Part shown: positions 56,524 through 63,296 of the stretch, one piece after another | How positions within the stretch are numbered: the first letter of the stretch is position 1 | Layout of the letters: the number at the start of each line of letters is the position of its first letter | Source: Pedobacter petrophilus | Lineage (GTDB): Bacteria; Bacteroidota; Bacteroidia; Sphingobacteriales; Sphingobacteriaceae | DNA length: 64,000 bases | Direction: 5' to 3' | Assembly: GCF_009674725.1 (NCBI RefSeq) | Contig: NZ_WKKH01000010.1 | Location: forward strand, 62,001 to 126,000 | Translations under genes and position numbers: made by a program | The notes under the pieces: generated by a model | The model's database searches: none | What the model was told of the DNA's origin: nothing | Seen by the model: the letters and a program-made list of their open reading frames with translations, nothing else

Positions 56524-57489
56524 ATGAAAAAAATAAATCTTTATTATCTAGCCTTAAGCCTATTTCTATTTTCAACGGCCTGTAAAAAGACGACACCAGA
56601 TGTTGTTACAATCCCCCCTTCAGAAAAAGACAAAATAACATCAGTAACTTGGAAATTTAATTCTTTCATAGCAGATGGGCAGAATGTATCACAGATTTAT
56701 CCTGGAGCAATATTAAGCATCAAGCAAAATGGCAACAACCTTGAAATGATTTCTTTACAAAATCAATATACTGCATTACCTATTACAGCATCAACATCAA
56801 TTACTGGTTTGGGAAACCCAAGCTTTAAGGATATTCCTTCTTCTGATAAAATATATAATTATATTAAAAGCTTAAGCATCAAAAATCAATCTTTTAGCTA
56901 TGCTTATACAGAAGATGAATTTAAGGACTATAATTTAATAAAATATTTCTTATCAAATAATAACGATGTAAAATCTATTTTCGAGAATATTGGAATTAAA
57001 ACCTCTACACGCATTACAAAAAAACATGCTGTTTACTTCTACTCGAACAACGAAAAGTTTTCACTTGATATGAACCTCCCGAAAAAAACAGAATTGTTAT
57101 CAATAGCTGATGTAGAGGCGATAAATACGGGCAAAAACGTGTATTACATTGATGGTGTGGGCTACGGTAATAACAGTTTAATTTTAGCGGAAGCTGATGC
57201 CGATTTTGCAACTTTGAAAAATGCCTTAAAAGCTGTACTTGAGAAAAGAGTTTTAACTGAAGTTCAAGCGCAGGCGATGAGCAATGCCAAGGTAACTTTT
57301 TATGCGAGAGCCGGAGGCAAAGAGTCGTTCATTAAAATAGCTAATACTTTAGATGAAGTAAAGTCTATCCTACCAGATTTTGAAGCATTTAATAACGCAG
57401 CTACTTCATATCCCATCTCCTATTCACTTCGCTCTGTAAAAGATTTTGTTATGTTTAACCAAAGTATTACACTTAATGTGATTATATAG
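56524..57489 (+). CDS. Cholesterol-dependent-cytolysin-like lipoprotein without domain 4
   Basis: The 321-residue protein has a lipobox FSTAC (Cys20). From about residue 180 it follows the thiol-activated cytolysin pattern: KKHAVYFYSNNEKFSLDMN, VYYIDGVGYGNNSLIL, then AKVTFYARAGG and SYPISYSLRSVKDFVMFNQS, which match the corresponding strands and PISY motif of CDC domains 1-3. It stops right there, so the Ig-like domain 4 and its Trp-rich undecapeptide are absent. A pore-forming role is therefore uncertain. Assigned by remembered patterns, not a search. Confidence 0.65.
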   Translation: MKKINLYYLALSLFLFSTACKKTTPDVVTIPPSEKDKITSVTWKFNSFIADGQNVSQIYPGAILSIKQNGNNLEMISLQNQYTALPITASTSITGLGNPSFKDIPSSDKIYNYIKSLSIKNQSFSYAYTEDEFKDYNLIKYFLSNNNDVKSIFENIGIKTSTRITKKHAVYFYSNNEKFSLDMNLPKKTELLSIADVEAINTGKNVYYIDGVGYGNNSLILAEADADFATLKNALKAVLEKRVLTEVQAQAMSNAKVTFYARAGGKESFIKIANTLDEVKSILPDFEAFNNAATSYPISYSLRSVKDFVMFNQSITLNVII

Positions 57490-57575
57490 AATTTATATCC
57501 TAAAAATAATATTTTTTCATAATAAGTCCCTTAATACTATTATATGAGACTGTTAGATGAATTAAATCACGATAC

Positions 57576-57610
57576 AAACCTCGCACGTTTTTGAAACCTG
57601 CGAAGTTTTT
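57576..57610 (+). terminator. Hairpin with T run after the cytolysin-like gene
   Basis: AAACCTCGCACG pairs imperfectly with CCTGCGAAGTTT, followed by TTT. It lies between convergent genes, 86 bp after the stop. Confidence 0.5.
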
Positions 57611-57638
57611 TAATTAGAATAGCAGTTCCATCAGAATC

Positions 57639-58664
57639 TTAAATAACATTTTCAGGCACATATTTATGATAAACCTGCTCTAAACGTCTTTTGATTTTTG
57701 AAATCAGCAATCTTGGCTCAAGCACCTTAACGCATTCCCCAAAACCTAGTATTTCTCGTTCCAGTTCATAATTTAATACCACATCAATTCTAAAAATGGT
57801 TGTTTTATCATTTTTACTTACAAGTACTTGCGATGAATGCAAAGGCTTGGTTACAACATAAGGGGCATTCTCGTTATTAAATTCCAGAATAACTTTATGT
57901 GCACGATCCCGTTCACTTTTAGTTACCCCGATTAAATCATCGTAATACCATTCGAAATCTACGCCCTGGTAACTGATAAATTCTTCATTCGGCAACTCCT
58001 GAAAGGCTTCAATCCTATCCAATGCCAGATTTAAGATTCCGTTGCGTTTTTTGGCCTTGCAAATCAAGAACCACCGGTTCCGATACTCCTTTAACAGGTA
58101 TGGAAAATAAATACCTTGCTGAGACTGCTGAGCCTTAAATGATTTATACTCTATTAACAGCGACCGCTTATTCAAAACGGCCTGATATAAAGGCGGAATA
58201 CATTCTAGTCCCTTAACCAACTTATTGCTTTCTAACTGAATATTATTGCCACTTTGCCTGGTTGATTTGTAGAGATTATTTTCTAAACGTGCAATCATAT
58301 CGCTCATTTCATCGAAATAATTAAAGGCGTTAAATTCCTTTAACACACCTACAATTTCTTTCATTTTATCAACATCAGCCTGATTAATAGGTGCTTTTGT
58401 AATGCTGAAATTGGGGTCTTCGTAAGCATAAAACCGCTTATCTTTCACAATGATTGGCGCATTATAACCGAGCTTATCACTACGCATCAACTGAATGTCT
58501 GCCTGAATGGTTCTTTTACTTACCCCACTTGTAATTCCTTCCAATTCATAAAGCGTTTCTGCAACCTTTTCAATAATGTCGTCCAGGCTCCATTTACGAA
58601 AACGATTTTTTAAGCAATCATCAATGGTTTTATATCTGATCAGGGCTAATTTATTTACAGCCAT
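57639..58664 (-). CDS. WYL-domain transcriptional regulator of the rtcB locus
   Basis: The 341-residue protein has an N-terminal helix-turn-helix (about 15-65: RKWSLDDIIEKVAETL, SGVSKRTIQADIQLM) and a central WYL domain (about 155-245: SLLIEYKSFKAQQSQQGIYF, NRWFLICKAKKR) with a C-terminal extension. WYL domains are thought to bind nucleic-acid or nucleotide ligands. It is divergent from the tRNA-like/slipin/rtcB cluster, and operator-like repeats fill the gap, so it most likely controls that cluster and itself. Confidence 0.9.
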   Translation of the reverse strand: MAVNKLALIRYKTIDDCLKNRFRKWSLDDIIEKVAETLYELEGITSGVSKRTIQADIQLMRSDKLGYNAPIIVKDKRFYAYEDPNFSITKAPINQADVDKMKEIVGVLKEFNAFNYFDEMSDMIARLENNLYKSTRQSGNNIQLESNKLVKGLECIPPLYQAVLNKRSLLIEYKSFKAQQSQQGIYFPYLLKEYRNRWFLICKAKKRNGILNLALDRIEAFQELPNEEFISYQGVDFEWYYDDLIGVTKSERDRAHKVILEFNNENAPYVVTKPLHSSQVLVSKNDKTTIFRIDVVLNYELEREILGFGECVKVLEPRLLISKIKRRLEQVYHKYVPENVI

Positions 58665-58713
58665 TTTGTAACGAATTTAAATTTCTATTTTAAGGTTGGC
58701 ATTTCAGCATGAT

Positions 58714-58745
58714 TAAATATAGCAAAGTCTTGCCTTACTACGCAA
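58714..58745 (-). promoter_or_regulatory. Promoter of the WYL regulator gene
   Basis: On the minus strand, TTG (58745-58743) is followed after 21 nt by TATATTTA (58721-58714), a one-mismatch TAnnTTTG. The spacing fits the Bacteroidota 17-23 rule. The TTG lies inside operator copy 1. Confidence 0.4.
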
Positions 58746-58759
58746 TACAATCGCGCAGT
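58740..58759. promoter_or_regulatory. Operator-like sequence, copy 1
   Basis: ACGCAATACAATCGCGCAGT shares 15 of 20 positions with 58841-58860; TCGCGCAGT is identical. Each copy has two CGCA half-sites 13 nt apart. Candidate WYL regulator binding site. Confidence 0.5.
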
Positions 58760-58840
58760 AAAGGTTCTTTTAGCGAATATTTTAATTTTATTTACCTGTA
58801 AGTCAGAATTTTAAAATAAATATTTAAAATAATTTTAATT

Positions 58841-58860
58841 GCGCAAATCTGTCGCGCAGT
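58841..58860. promoter_or_regulatory. Operator-like sequence, copy 2
   Basis: GCGCAAATCTGTCGCGCAGT, the second copy, ends 8 nt before the -7-like element CATCTTTG of the RNA/slipin/rtcB transcript. Confidence 0.5.
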
Positions 58861-58868
58861 GGTGGAGG

Positions 58869-58876
58869 CATCTTTG
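58869..58876 (+). promoter_or_regulatory. -7-like element for the tRNA-like RNA/slipin/rtcB transcript
   Basis: CATCTTTG has one mismatch to TAnnTTTG. The nearest upstream TTG (58839) is 27 nt away, longer than the usual 17-23, which fits a promoter needing activation. Transcription would begin near 58881. Confidence 0.4.
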
Positions 58877-58928
58877 TAATGTTGGTTATGGCATTAGATT
58901 TAAATGTTCGCTTAACAAATATTAAACC

Positions 58929-58957
58929 CCTCGGTAGGCGAGTAATACCTGCTGAGG
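58929..58957 (+). ncRNA. Leader hairpin A of the RNA-repair transcript
   Basis: CCTCGGTAGG pairs over 10 positions (two G-U) with CCTGCTGAGG around a 9-nt loop. The same core (AGG, 9-nt loop, CCT, then GGATNAGTT) recurs at 60687-60720 just before rtcB. Confidence 0.6.
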
Positions 58958-58996
58958 ATCAGTTCTTTGATAAAATATAATCATCATATAAAGAAA

Positions 58997-59014
58997 TTCT
59001 GATGAAAATCAGGA
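58997..59014 (+). ncRNA. Hairpin with GAAA tetraloop
   Basis: TTCTGAT, GAAA, ATCAGGA: a 7-bp stem (one G-U) closed by a GNRA loop, in the leader upstream of the tRNA-like units. A further ACCCA/TGGGT hairpin lies at 59036-59051. Confidence 0.5.
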
Positions 59015-59116
59015 TGGCAACACTAAACAATGAATACCCATGGTTGTGGGTTTCTGTATAGCCCCAAAGTATAAATTTTATATTCTGGTACGAGTTGTAA
59101 TAGATTGTCTAAACAC

Positions 59117-59183
59117 GTTGTGTGTCGTGGGTTCGAATCCCACTTCCGGGTAACCGGAATAGCTCAGGGGTTAGAGTAACAAC
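59117..59183 (+). ncRNA. Permuted tRNA-like unit 1, open at the anticodon loop
   Basis: Read in order: anticodon-stem 3' strand GTTGT (59117-59121), 5-nt variable loop GTGTC, T arm with stem GTGGG/CCCAC and loop TTCGAAT (59127-59143), acceptor 3' strand TTCCGG (59144-59149), GTAA tetraloop, acceptor 5' strand CCGGAA (59154-59159), TA, D arm GCTC-AGGGGTTA-GAGT (59162-59177), A, then anticodon-stem 5' strand ACAAC (59179-59183). All helices are complete, and A14, G15, GG, A21 and C48 equivalents are present. The order is a circular permutation of tRNA; the acceptor end is sealed by a GNRA loop and there is no CCA. Confidence 0.8.
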
Positions 59184-59190
59184 CAAATAT

Positions 59191-59261
59191 GCAGGTTCGA
59201 ATCCTGCTTCCAACTGTCACTTGGAATAGCAAAATGGTAATGCAATGGATTAAGGTTCCAT
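59191..59261 (+). ncRNA. Permuted tRNA-like unit 2 with intact anticodon arm
   Basis: T arm GCAGG-TTCGAAT-CCTGC (59191-59207), acceptor 3' strand TTCCAA (59208-59213), 7-nt loop CTGTCAC, acceptor 5' strand TTGGAA (59221-59226), TA, a Gln-type D arm (59229-59243), A, then a closed anticodon arm ATGGA-TTAAGGT-TCCAT (59245-59261) with a 7-nt loop, T33 and AAG in the anticodon position. Here the break falls between variable region and T arm. The acceptor pairing differs from unit 1 in matching fashion (CCGG/CCGG versus CCAA/TTGG), which supports the permuted fold. Confidence 0.75.
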
Positions 59262-59282
59262 CTTAGAAAGAAGAGATACTTC

Positions 59283-59334
59283 AAATTTCTCAATGATTAG
59301 CAGTGTAAAACCGCATTTGGCTGAGAGATTTTTT
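59283..59334 (+). terminator. Possible terminator after the tRNA-like RNA
   Basis: AAATTTCTCA (59283-59292) pairs with TGAGAGATTT (59322-59331, one G-U), followed by TTT and with six T in all. AT-rich with a 29-nt loop, so partial termination seems likely. Confidence 0.4.
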
Positions 59335-59575
59335 ATAAAATCTTCAAGCAATTTGTCTTTTGCCTTGTAAGTAAAACGATGAAAGCGTTGATTTAAAAAT
59401 CAAATCTTGAGAAAACATAAAGTATAAATCTTTGGATTTATCTAATTGAATAACTTGATTTCATCTTTAAAAACACCAGGATTCTATTTACTTCCGCAAG
59501 AAACAAATGAATGCGCTTTTGCAATGCTTTGTAAAACAAAAAATTATATAATTATAAATCTTAACATCAAAAAAA
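59335..59575 (+). other. AT-rich leader upstream of the slipin-like gene
   Basis: No gene is seen. Two small hairpins are visible, TTGATTT/AAATCAA near 59388-59403 and ATAAATC/GATTTAT near 59424-59441. There is no further tRNA-like sequence and no clear promoter. Confidence 0.4.
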
Positions 59576-60673
59576 ATGAAAAGAGTAACCATTAACACCA
59601 ATGATGTTGGATTGGTGTTCAAAAAAGGGAAATTTAAAAATGTATTAACAGCAGGAACTTACTGGTTGGGTTTCGGCGATGAAATTTCGATTTACGACAT
59701 GGGAAAGGAATACAATTTCTCGGTTTCAGAATTGGAAATTTTATTAACCAACAGCGACTTTGTAAACATAGTACACATCGTAGATGTAGCTGATCATGAA
59801 CTGGCTTTGGTTTACCGAAATGGCAATTTCAAAAACGTACTAATTGCAGGTAAACATGCCATTTGGAAAGGTTTATCGACTTATACTTTCGAAAAAGTGA
59901 ATATCAGCAATATCGAAATTGATGCTAATATTGATAGAAACTTATTAGAAAAAACACCATTAATGAACTATATACGAGCTTCAAAAGTCGAATCTTACGA
60001 AAAGGCATTATTATTTATTGATGGAAAATTTGAGAAAGTGTTGAACGCAGGCAACTATTTATATTGGAAAAATGCAACCACTATCAGTGTCCTAAAAACA
60101 GATATGAGGCAATTGAACATGGAGGTTACAGGACAAGAAATCTTGACAAAAGATAAAGCACAATTGAGAATCAATTTCAGCATTCAATATAAAGTGGTTG
60201 ATATAATTAAATCACTATTAGAGAACAAGGAGTTTGAGAAACAATTGTATGTCACGATGCAATTGGCACTTAGAGCATCCATCGGCTTAATGACTTTTGA
60301 TGAATTGATGGAGAGTAAGGAAAAAATTGCAGCACAAGTAATGGATTTAACCATTGCAAAAGCAGAAAATTTAGGCGTTAAATTAATCAACTGCGGTGTT
60401 AAGGACATTATTTTGCCTGGTGATGTGAAAGAGATTATGAATCAGGTTTTAATTGCCGAAAAAAGGGCGCAAGCCAATATCATTACCCGAAGAGAAGAAA
60501 CGGCTTCGACAAGAAGTTTGTTAAACACTGCCAAATTGATGGAAGACAACGCCATGTTGTATAAGTTGAAAGAGATGGAATACGTAGAGAAAATCGCGGA
60601 AAAAATTAATACCATCAGCTTATCAGGCAGTGGTCAAATTGTTGACCAATTGAAACAAATTTTCGTAAAATAA
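59576..60673 (+). CDS. SPFH/Band-7 slipin-like protein with a triplicated N-terminal motif
   Basis: The 365-residue protein has an SPFH core (about 175-300: ILTKDKAQLRINFSIQYKV, IGLMTFDELMESKEKI, GVKLINCGVKDIILPG) and a helical, Glu/Arg-rich C-terminus likely to oligomerise. The N-terminal 170 residues contain three copies of a 20-residue motif of the form GxxFKxVLxAGxYxxW, at about 12-31, 77-97 and 144-164. There is no transmembrane segment, unlike membrane slipins, so it is probably cytosolic. It precedes rtcB by 62 bp; in RNA-repair loci such proteins are thought to scaffold a tRNA-like RNA. Confidence 0.9.
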   Translation: MKRVTINTNDVGLVFKKGKFKNVLTAGTYWLGFGDEISIYDMGKEYNFSVSELEILLTNSDFVNIVHIVDVADHELALVYRNGNFKNVLIAGKHAIWKGLSTYTFEKVNISNIEIDANIDRNLLEKTPLMNYIRASKVESYEKALLFIDGKFEKVLNAGNYLYWKNATTISVLKTDMRQLNMEVTGQEILTKDKAQLRINFSIQYKVVDIIKSLLENKEFEKQLYVTMQLALRASIGLMTFDELMESKEKIAAQVMDLTIAKAENLGVKLINCGVKDIILPGDVKEIMNQVLIAEKRAQANIITRREETASTRSLLNTAKLMEDNAMLYKLKEMEYVEKIAEKINTISLSGSGQIVDQLKQIFVK

Positions 60674-60686
60674 ATTAAATTTAGAA

Positions 60687-60720
60687 ATCCCTCGGTTAGG
60701 TGAATGTTGCCTACCGGGAT
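60687..60720 (+). ncRNA. Hairpin B between slipin-like gene and rtcB
   Basis: CTCGG plus TAGG pair with CCTA plus CCGGG around a 9-nt loop (TGAATGTTG), with one bulged T. The sequence and loop size parallel hairpin A at 58929-58957. Confidence 0.55.
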
Positions 60721-60735
60721 TAGTTAAGGAAAACA

Positions 60736-62160
60736 ATGAACACAACAATAACAGGAAAAACCTTAATAGAAATAGGTTATACCGACGGAAAAATATTAGG
60801 ACTGGCTTTGGATATTATGAAAGCCAACTTCGCCGATACCGAAGAAAAGGAATTATTGGCCTTATTTAAAAAAATAAAAGACTACCCGGAAAGCTTTTTG
60901 GATGACGAAATACTGCACACCTTAGCAACCGAGATTATCGAAGCGTCTAATGCCCCAAAAGATGAAACCATTGCATTGTTAAATGATGCTAAACCTTATT
61001 CCATTTTTGGCGCTGACTATATTGAAGAAGGTGCGAGGAGCCAAATGGATATCGCCATGAAGTTACCGGTAACGGCAGGCGGTGCGCTGATGCCAGATGC
61101 CCATCAGGGATATGGATTGCCTATTGGTGGCGTACTGGCAACAAGAAATGCCATAATCCCCTACGGGGTCGGTGTGGACATTGGCTGCCGGATGGCGCTA
61201 AGTATTTTTGACATCCCGGAGAAGCACTATTTCGGTAAGGATGCGATGTACAAACGCGAACTGATTGCTTTTACAAAATTTGGCGCCGGTCAGAATTTTA
61301 ACGGAAATGAAAAGGCAGACCATGAAGTTTTAGAAAACGAAGCTTTCAACAGTACACACTTTTTAAAAAATTTACATGGCAAAGCCTGGGCGCAGTTGGG
61401 TACTTCGGGTGGTGGAAATCACTTTGTAGAATGGGGAATTATAGATTTCGCAGCGCGTGATGAGGTATTAAACATCGACAAGGGACGTTATTTGGCTTTG
61501 CTGACGCATTCGGGCTCTCGTGGTTTCGGCGCTACCATTGCCGGCCATTACACCAAACTGGCAAAAGAAATCTGTAAACTGCCCAAAGAAGCTGCAAATC
61601 TCGCTTATCTGGATCTAAACTCGGCTGAAGGTCAGGAATACTGGATCGCCATGAATTTAGCAGGCGATTATGCTTCTGCCTGCCATGAGGTAATTCATAA
61701 AAGATTAACCAAAGCCATTGGGGCAAAAGTATTAGCAAGGGTAGAAAACCACCATAACTTCGCCTGGAAAGAAATGCTTGATGGCGAGGAAGTAATTGTT
61801 CACCGAAAAGGTGCCACGCCAGCTGGTAAAGGTGTAATGGGGATTATTCCGGGAAGCATGACCGCCCCAGGTTTTCTGGTTCGTGGCAAAGGAGAGATGA
61901 GTTCGATTAACTCGGCTTCACATGGTGCAGGAAGGCAAATGAGTAGAACAAAAGCCCTCCAATCGATTACTAAATCAGATATGAAAGCGATTTTGAAAGA
62001 CCACAATGTTACTTTAATTGGTGCAGGTTTGGATGAGGCGCCAATGGCTTATAAAGATATCCATAAAGTGATGGCTGCACAAACAGCTTTAGTTGATGTG
62101 ATCGCAACGTTCGAACCTAAAATGGTTAGAATGGCTGATGATGGAAGTAGAGAGGATTAA
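60736..62160 (+). CDS. rtcB: RNA-splicing ligase RtcB
   Basis: RtcB joins RNA 2',3'-cyclic phosphate or 3'-phosphate ends to 5'-OH ends using GTP and Mn2+, repairing cleaved tRNAs. The 474-residue protein keeps the metal and catalytic residues: GVDIGCRM (Asp148, Cys151), GGGNHF (His229), LTHSGSRGFG (His258), ENHHNFAW (His339/340), and the guanylylated His396 in ASHGAGRQMS. Start ATG 60736. No RtcA is nearby. It is the last gene of the cluster headed by the tRNA-like RNA. Confidence 0.98.
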   Translation: MNTTITGKTLIEIGYTDGKILGLALDIMKANFADTEEKELLALFKKIKDYPESFLDDEILHTLATEIIEASNAPKDETIALLNDAKPYSIFGADYIEEGARSQMDIAMKLPVTAGGALMPDAHQGYGLPIGGVLATRNAIIPYGVGVDIGCRMALSIFDIPEKHYFGKDAMYKRELIAFTKFGAGQNFNGNEKADHEVLENEAFNSTHFLKNLHGKAWAQLGTSGGGNHFVEWGIIDFAARDEVLNIDKGRYLALLTHSGSRGFGATIAGHYTKLAKEICKLPKEAANLAYLDLNSAEGQEYWIAMNLAGDYASACHEVIHKRLTKAIGAKVLARVENHHNFAWKEMLDGEEVIVHRKGATPAGKGVMGIIPGSMTAPGFLVRGKGEMSSINSASHGAGRQMSRTKALQSITKSDMKAILKDHNVTLIGAGLDEAPMAYKDIHKVMAAQTALVDVIATFEPKMVRMADDGSRED

Positions 62161-62238
62161 GTTCTTGTTGTTCATTCATTGACCGTTTTGATACCTCTTA
62201 AAACGATCGTTATTGCGAGATTCAATTCTTCATTAAAT

Positions 62239-62277
62239 GAAGCAATCTGTTTTGCTCTAACCGCTACAGGTTGCTTC
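62239..62277. repeat. Hairpin repeat after rtcB
   Basis: GAAGCAATCTG (62239-62249) pairs with CAGGTTGCTTC (62267-62277), 11 bp with one G-U. It is part of a 'TTGCGAG...GAAGCAATCTG' dispersed repeat type. The 217-bp gap between the convergent rtcB and membrane-protein genes holds nothing else recognisable. Confidence 0.6.
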
Positions 62278-62377
62278 ACGCTCCCACTCAACCCAAGGCT
62301 TCGGTTCACAATGATGATGAAGTGAGGGATCATCTATTTTTCGTTGATTGCTTCGAACTTAGCTATCTTTAAAGTGA

Positions 62378-63229
62378 TTAAATATTAGCATTTTCAAGTG
62401 GATAAAACGTAATCACATTTTTCACTTTTTTGTCTTTAGCCTTACCGGTCAAGTTGGTAAAATTCAATATACTGATATATTTAACTGGGTCGCCTGTTGA
62501 TTCGAAAACGATGACTTCTGCATAATTTTGTTCCTGAATTAGTGCAGGATTATCTTTTAAAACATCAAAATTTCGCTTGTTAAGTTCACTTAAAATCATC
62601 TCCTTATTTTCTATTACTGGTATGCGATTGTGGAATTTGCGCCTATTCATCCATCGGTCATTTATTTCAGAATAGGGCTTGGAAACCTGACCATTCAACA
62701 CGGCAAATATTATTCCTCCAATAATTACGACAAATTCTCCAGCCCAAATAATCCACAATAAAATTCCGCTAATAGTACCTGTTTTTTCTATTTGGAAAGT
62801 TCCGATTTCATTAAGATTAATAATTTCCTGAAAAAGTACATTTGGGTGCGTGAAAAGAAAAAAGAAATCATCCGCTAATACTTTAAAATCTGTTGCATTA
62901 AGGTTAAAAGTAAAACCTTTATTGCTATAGATTAACGTATCAAAAAATACCCATTGTATATAAAAGGCAAATAGTCCGCAAAAGATAGCGATAATGATAA
63001 CTATTCTCTTGTTTCTAAGTTTTCCAATCTTAACACCGAGATCAATAAAAAAACCTAATCCTACACCCAAGAAAAATGCAATTATGGCTATAAACCAAAT
63101 GTTAGGGATTAATCTACCTAGAATAATATAGAATATGGGTAAAACCAATGAAGCAAAGATGCCAATGGCAGCAGTAGTCAAAATAGCTGATGGCGAAGCA
63201 TAGCCTTGAGGCGTATATTTATTTTCCAT
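62378..63229 (-). CDS. Membrane protein of unknown function
   Basis: The frame reaches a GTG at 63256, but ATG 63229 (MENKYTPQGYASPSAIL) is the better start. The 283-residue protein has four to five transmembrane helices in the first 185 residues and a soluble C-terminal domain (SKPYSEINDRWMNRRKFHNR onward). No family is recognised. It is convergent with rtcB and upstream on the same strand lies the aminotransferase gene, 67 bp away. Confidence 0.75.
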   Translation of the reverse strand: MENKYTPQGYASPSAILTTAAIGIFASLVLPIFYIILGRLIPNIWFIAIIAFFLGVGLGFFIDLGVKIGKLRNKRIVIIIAIFCGLFAFYIQWVFFDTLIYSNKGFTFNLNATDFKVLADDFFFLFTHPNVLFQEIINLNEIGTFQIEKTGTISGILLWIIWAGEFVVIIGGIIFAVLNGQVSKPYSEINDRWMNRRKFHNRIPVIENKEMILSELNKRNFDVLKDNPALIQEQNYAEVIVFESTGDPVKYISILNFTNLTGKAKDKKVKNVITFYPLENANI

Positions 63230-63296
63230 AAAAGCGTTGAGATTTAATTTGAACACTCAACCTATCAAATTGTTTGGATGAGTGCTCAAACTTTAA

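Noticed and set aside
59036..59110. A third, upstream permuted tRNA-like unit
   Set aside because: A GGG...CCC hairpin and a GGTACGAG stretch are suggestive, but there is no TTCGA-type loop and no canonical D arm, so it is not supported.
59154..59213. An ordinary tRNA gene in normal order, made of acceptor CCGGAA, D arm, T arm GCAGG and TTCCAA
   Set aside because: Only four of six acceptor pairs form and there is just a 13-nt segment where the anticodon arm should be. The permuted pairing gives complete acceptor stems for both units.
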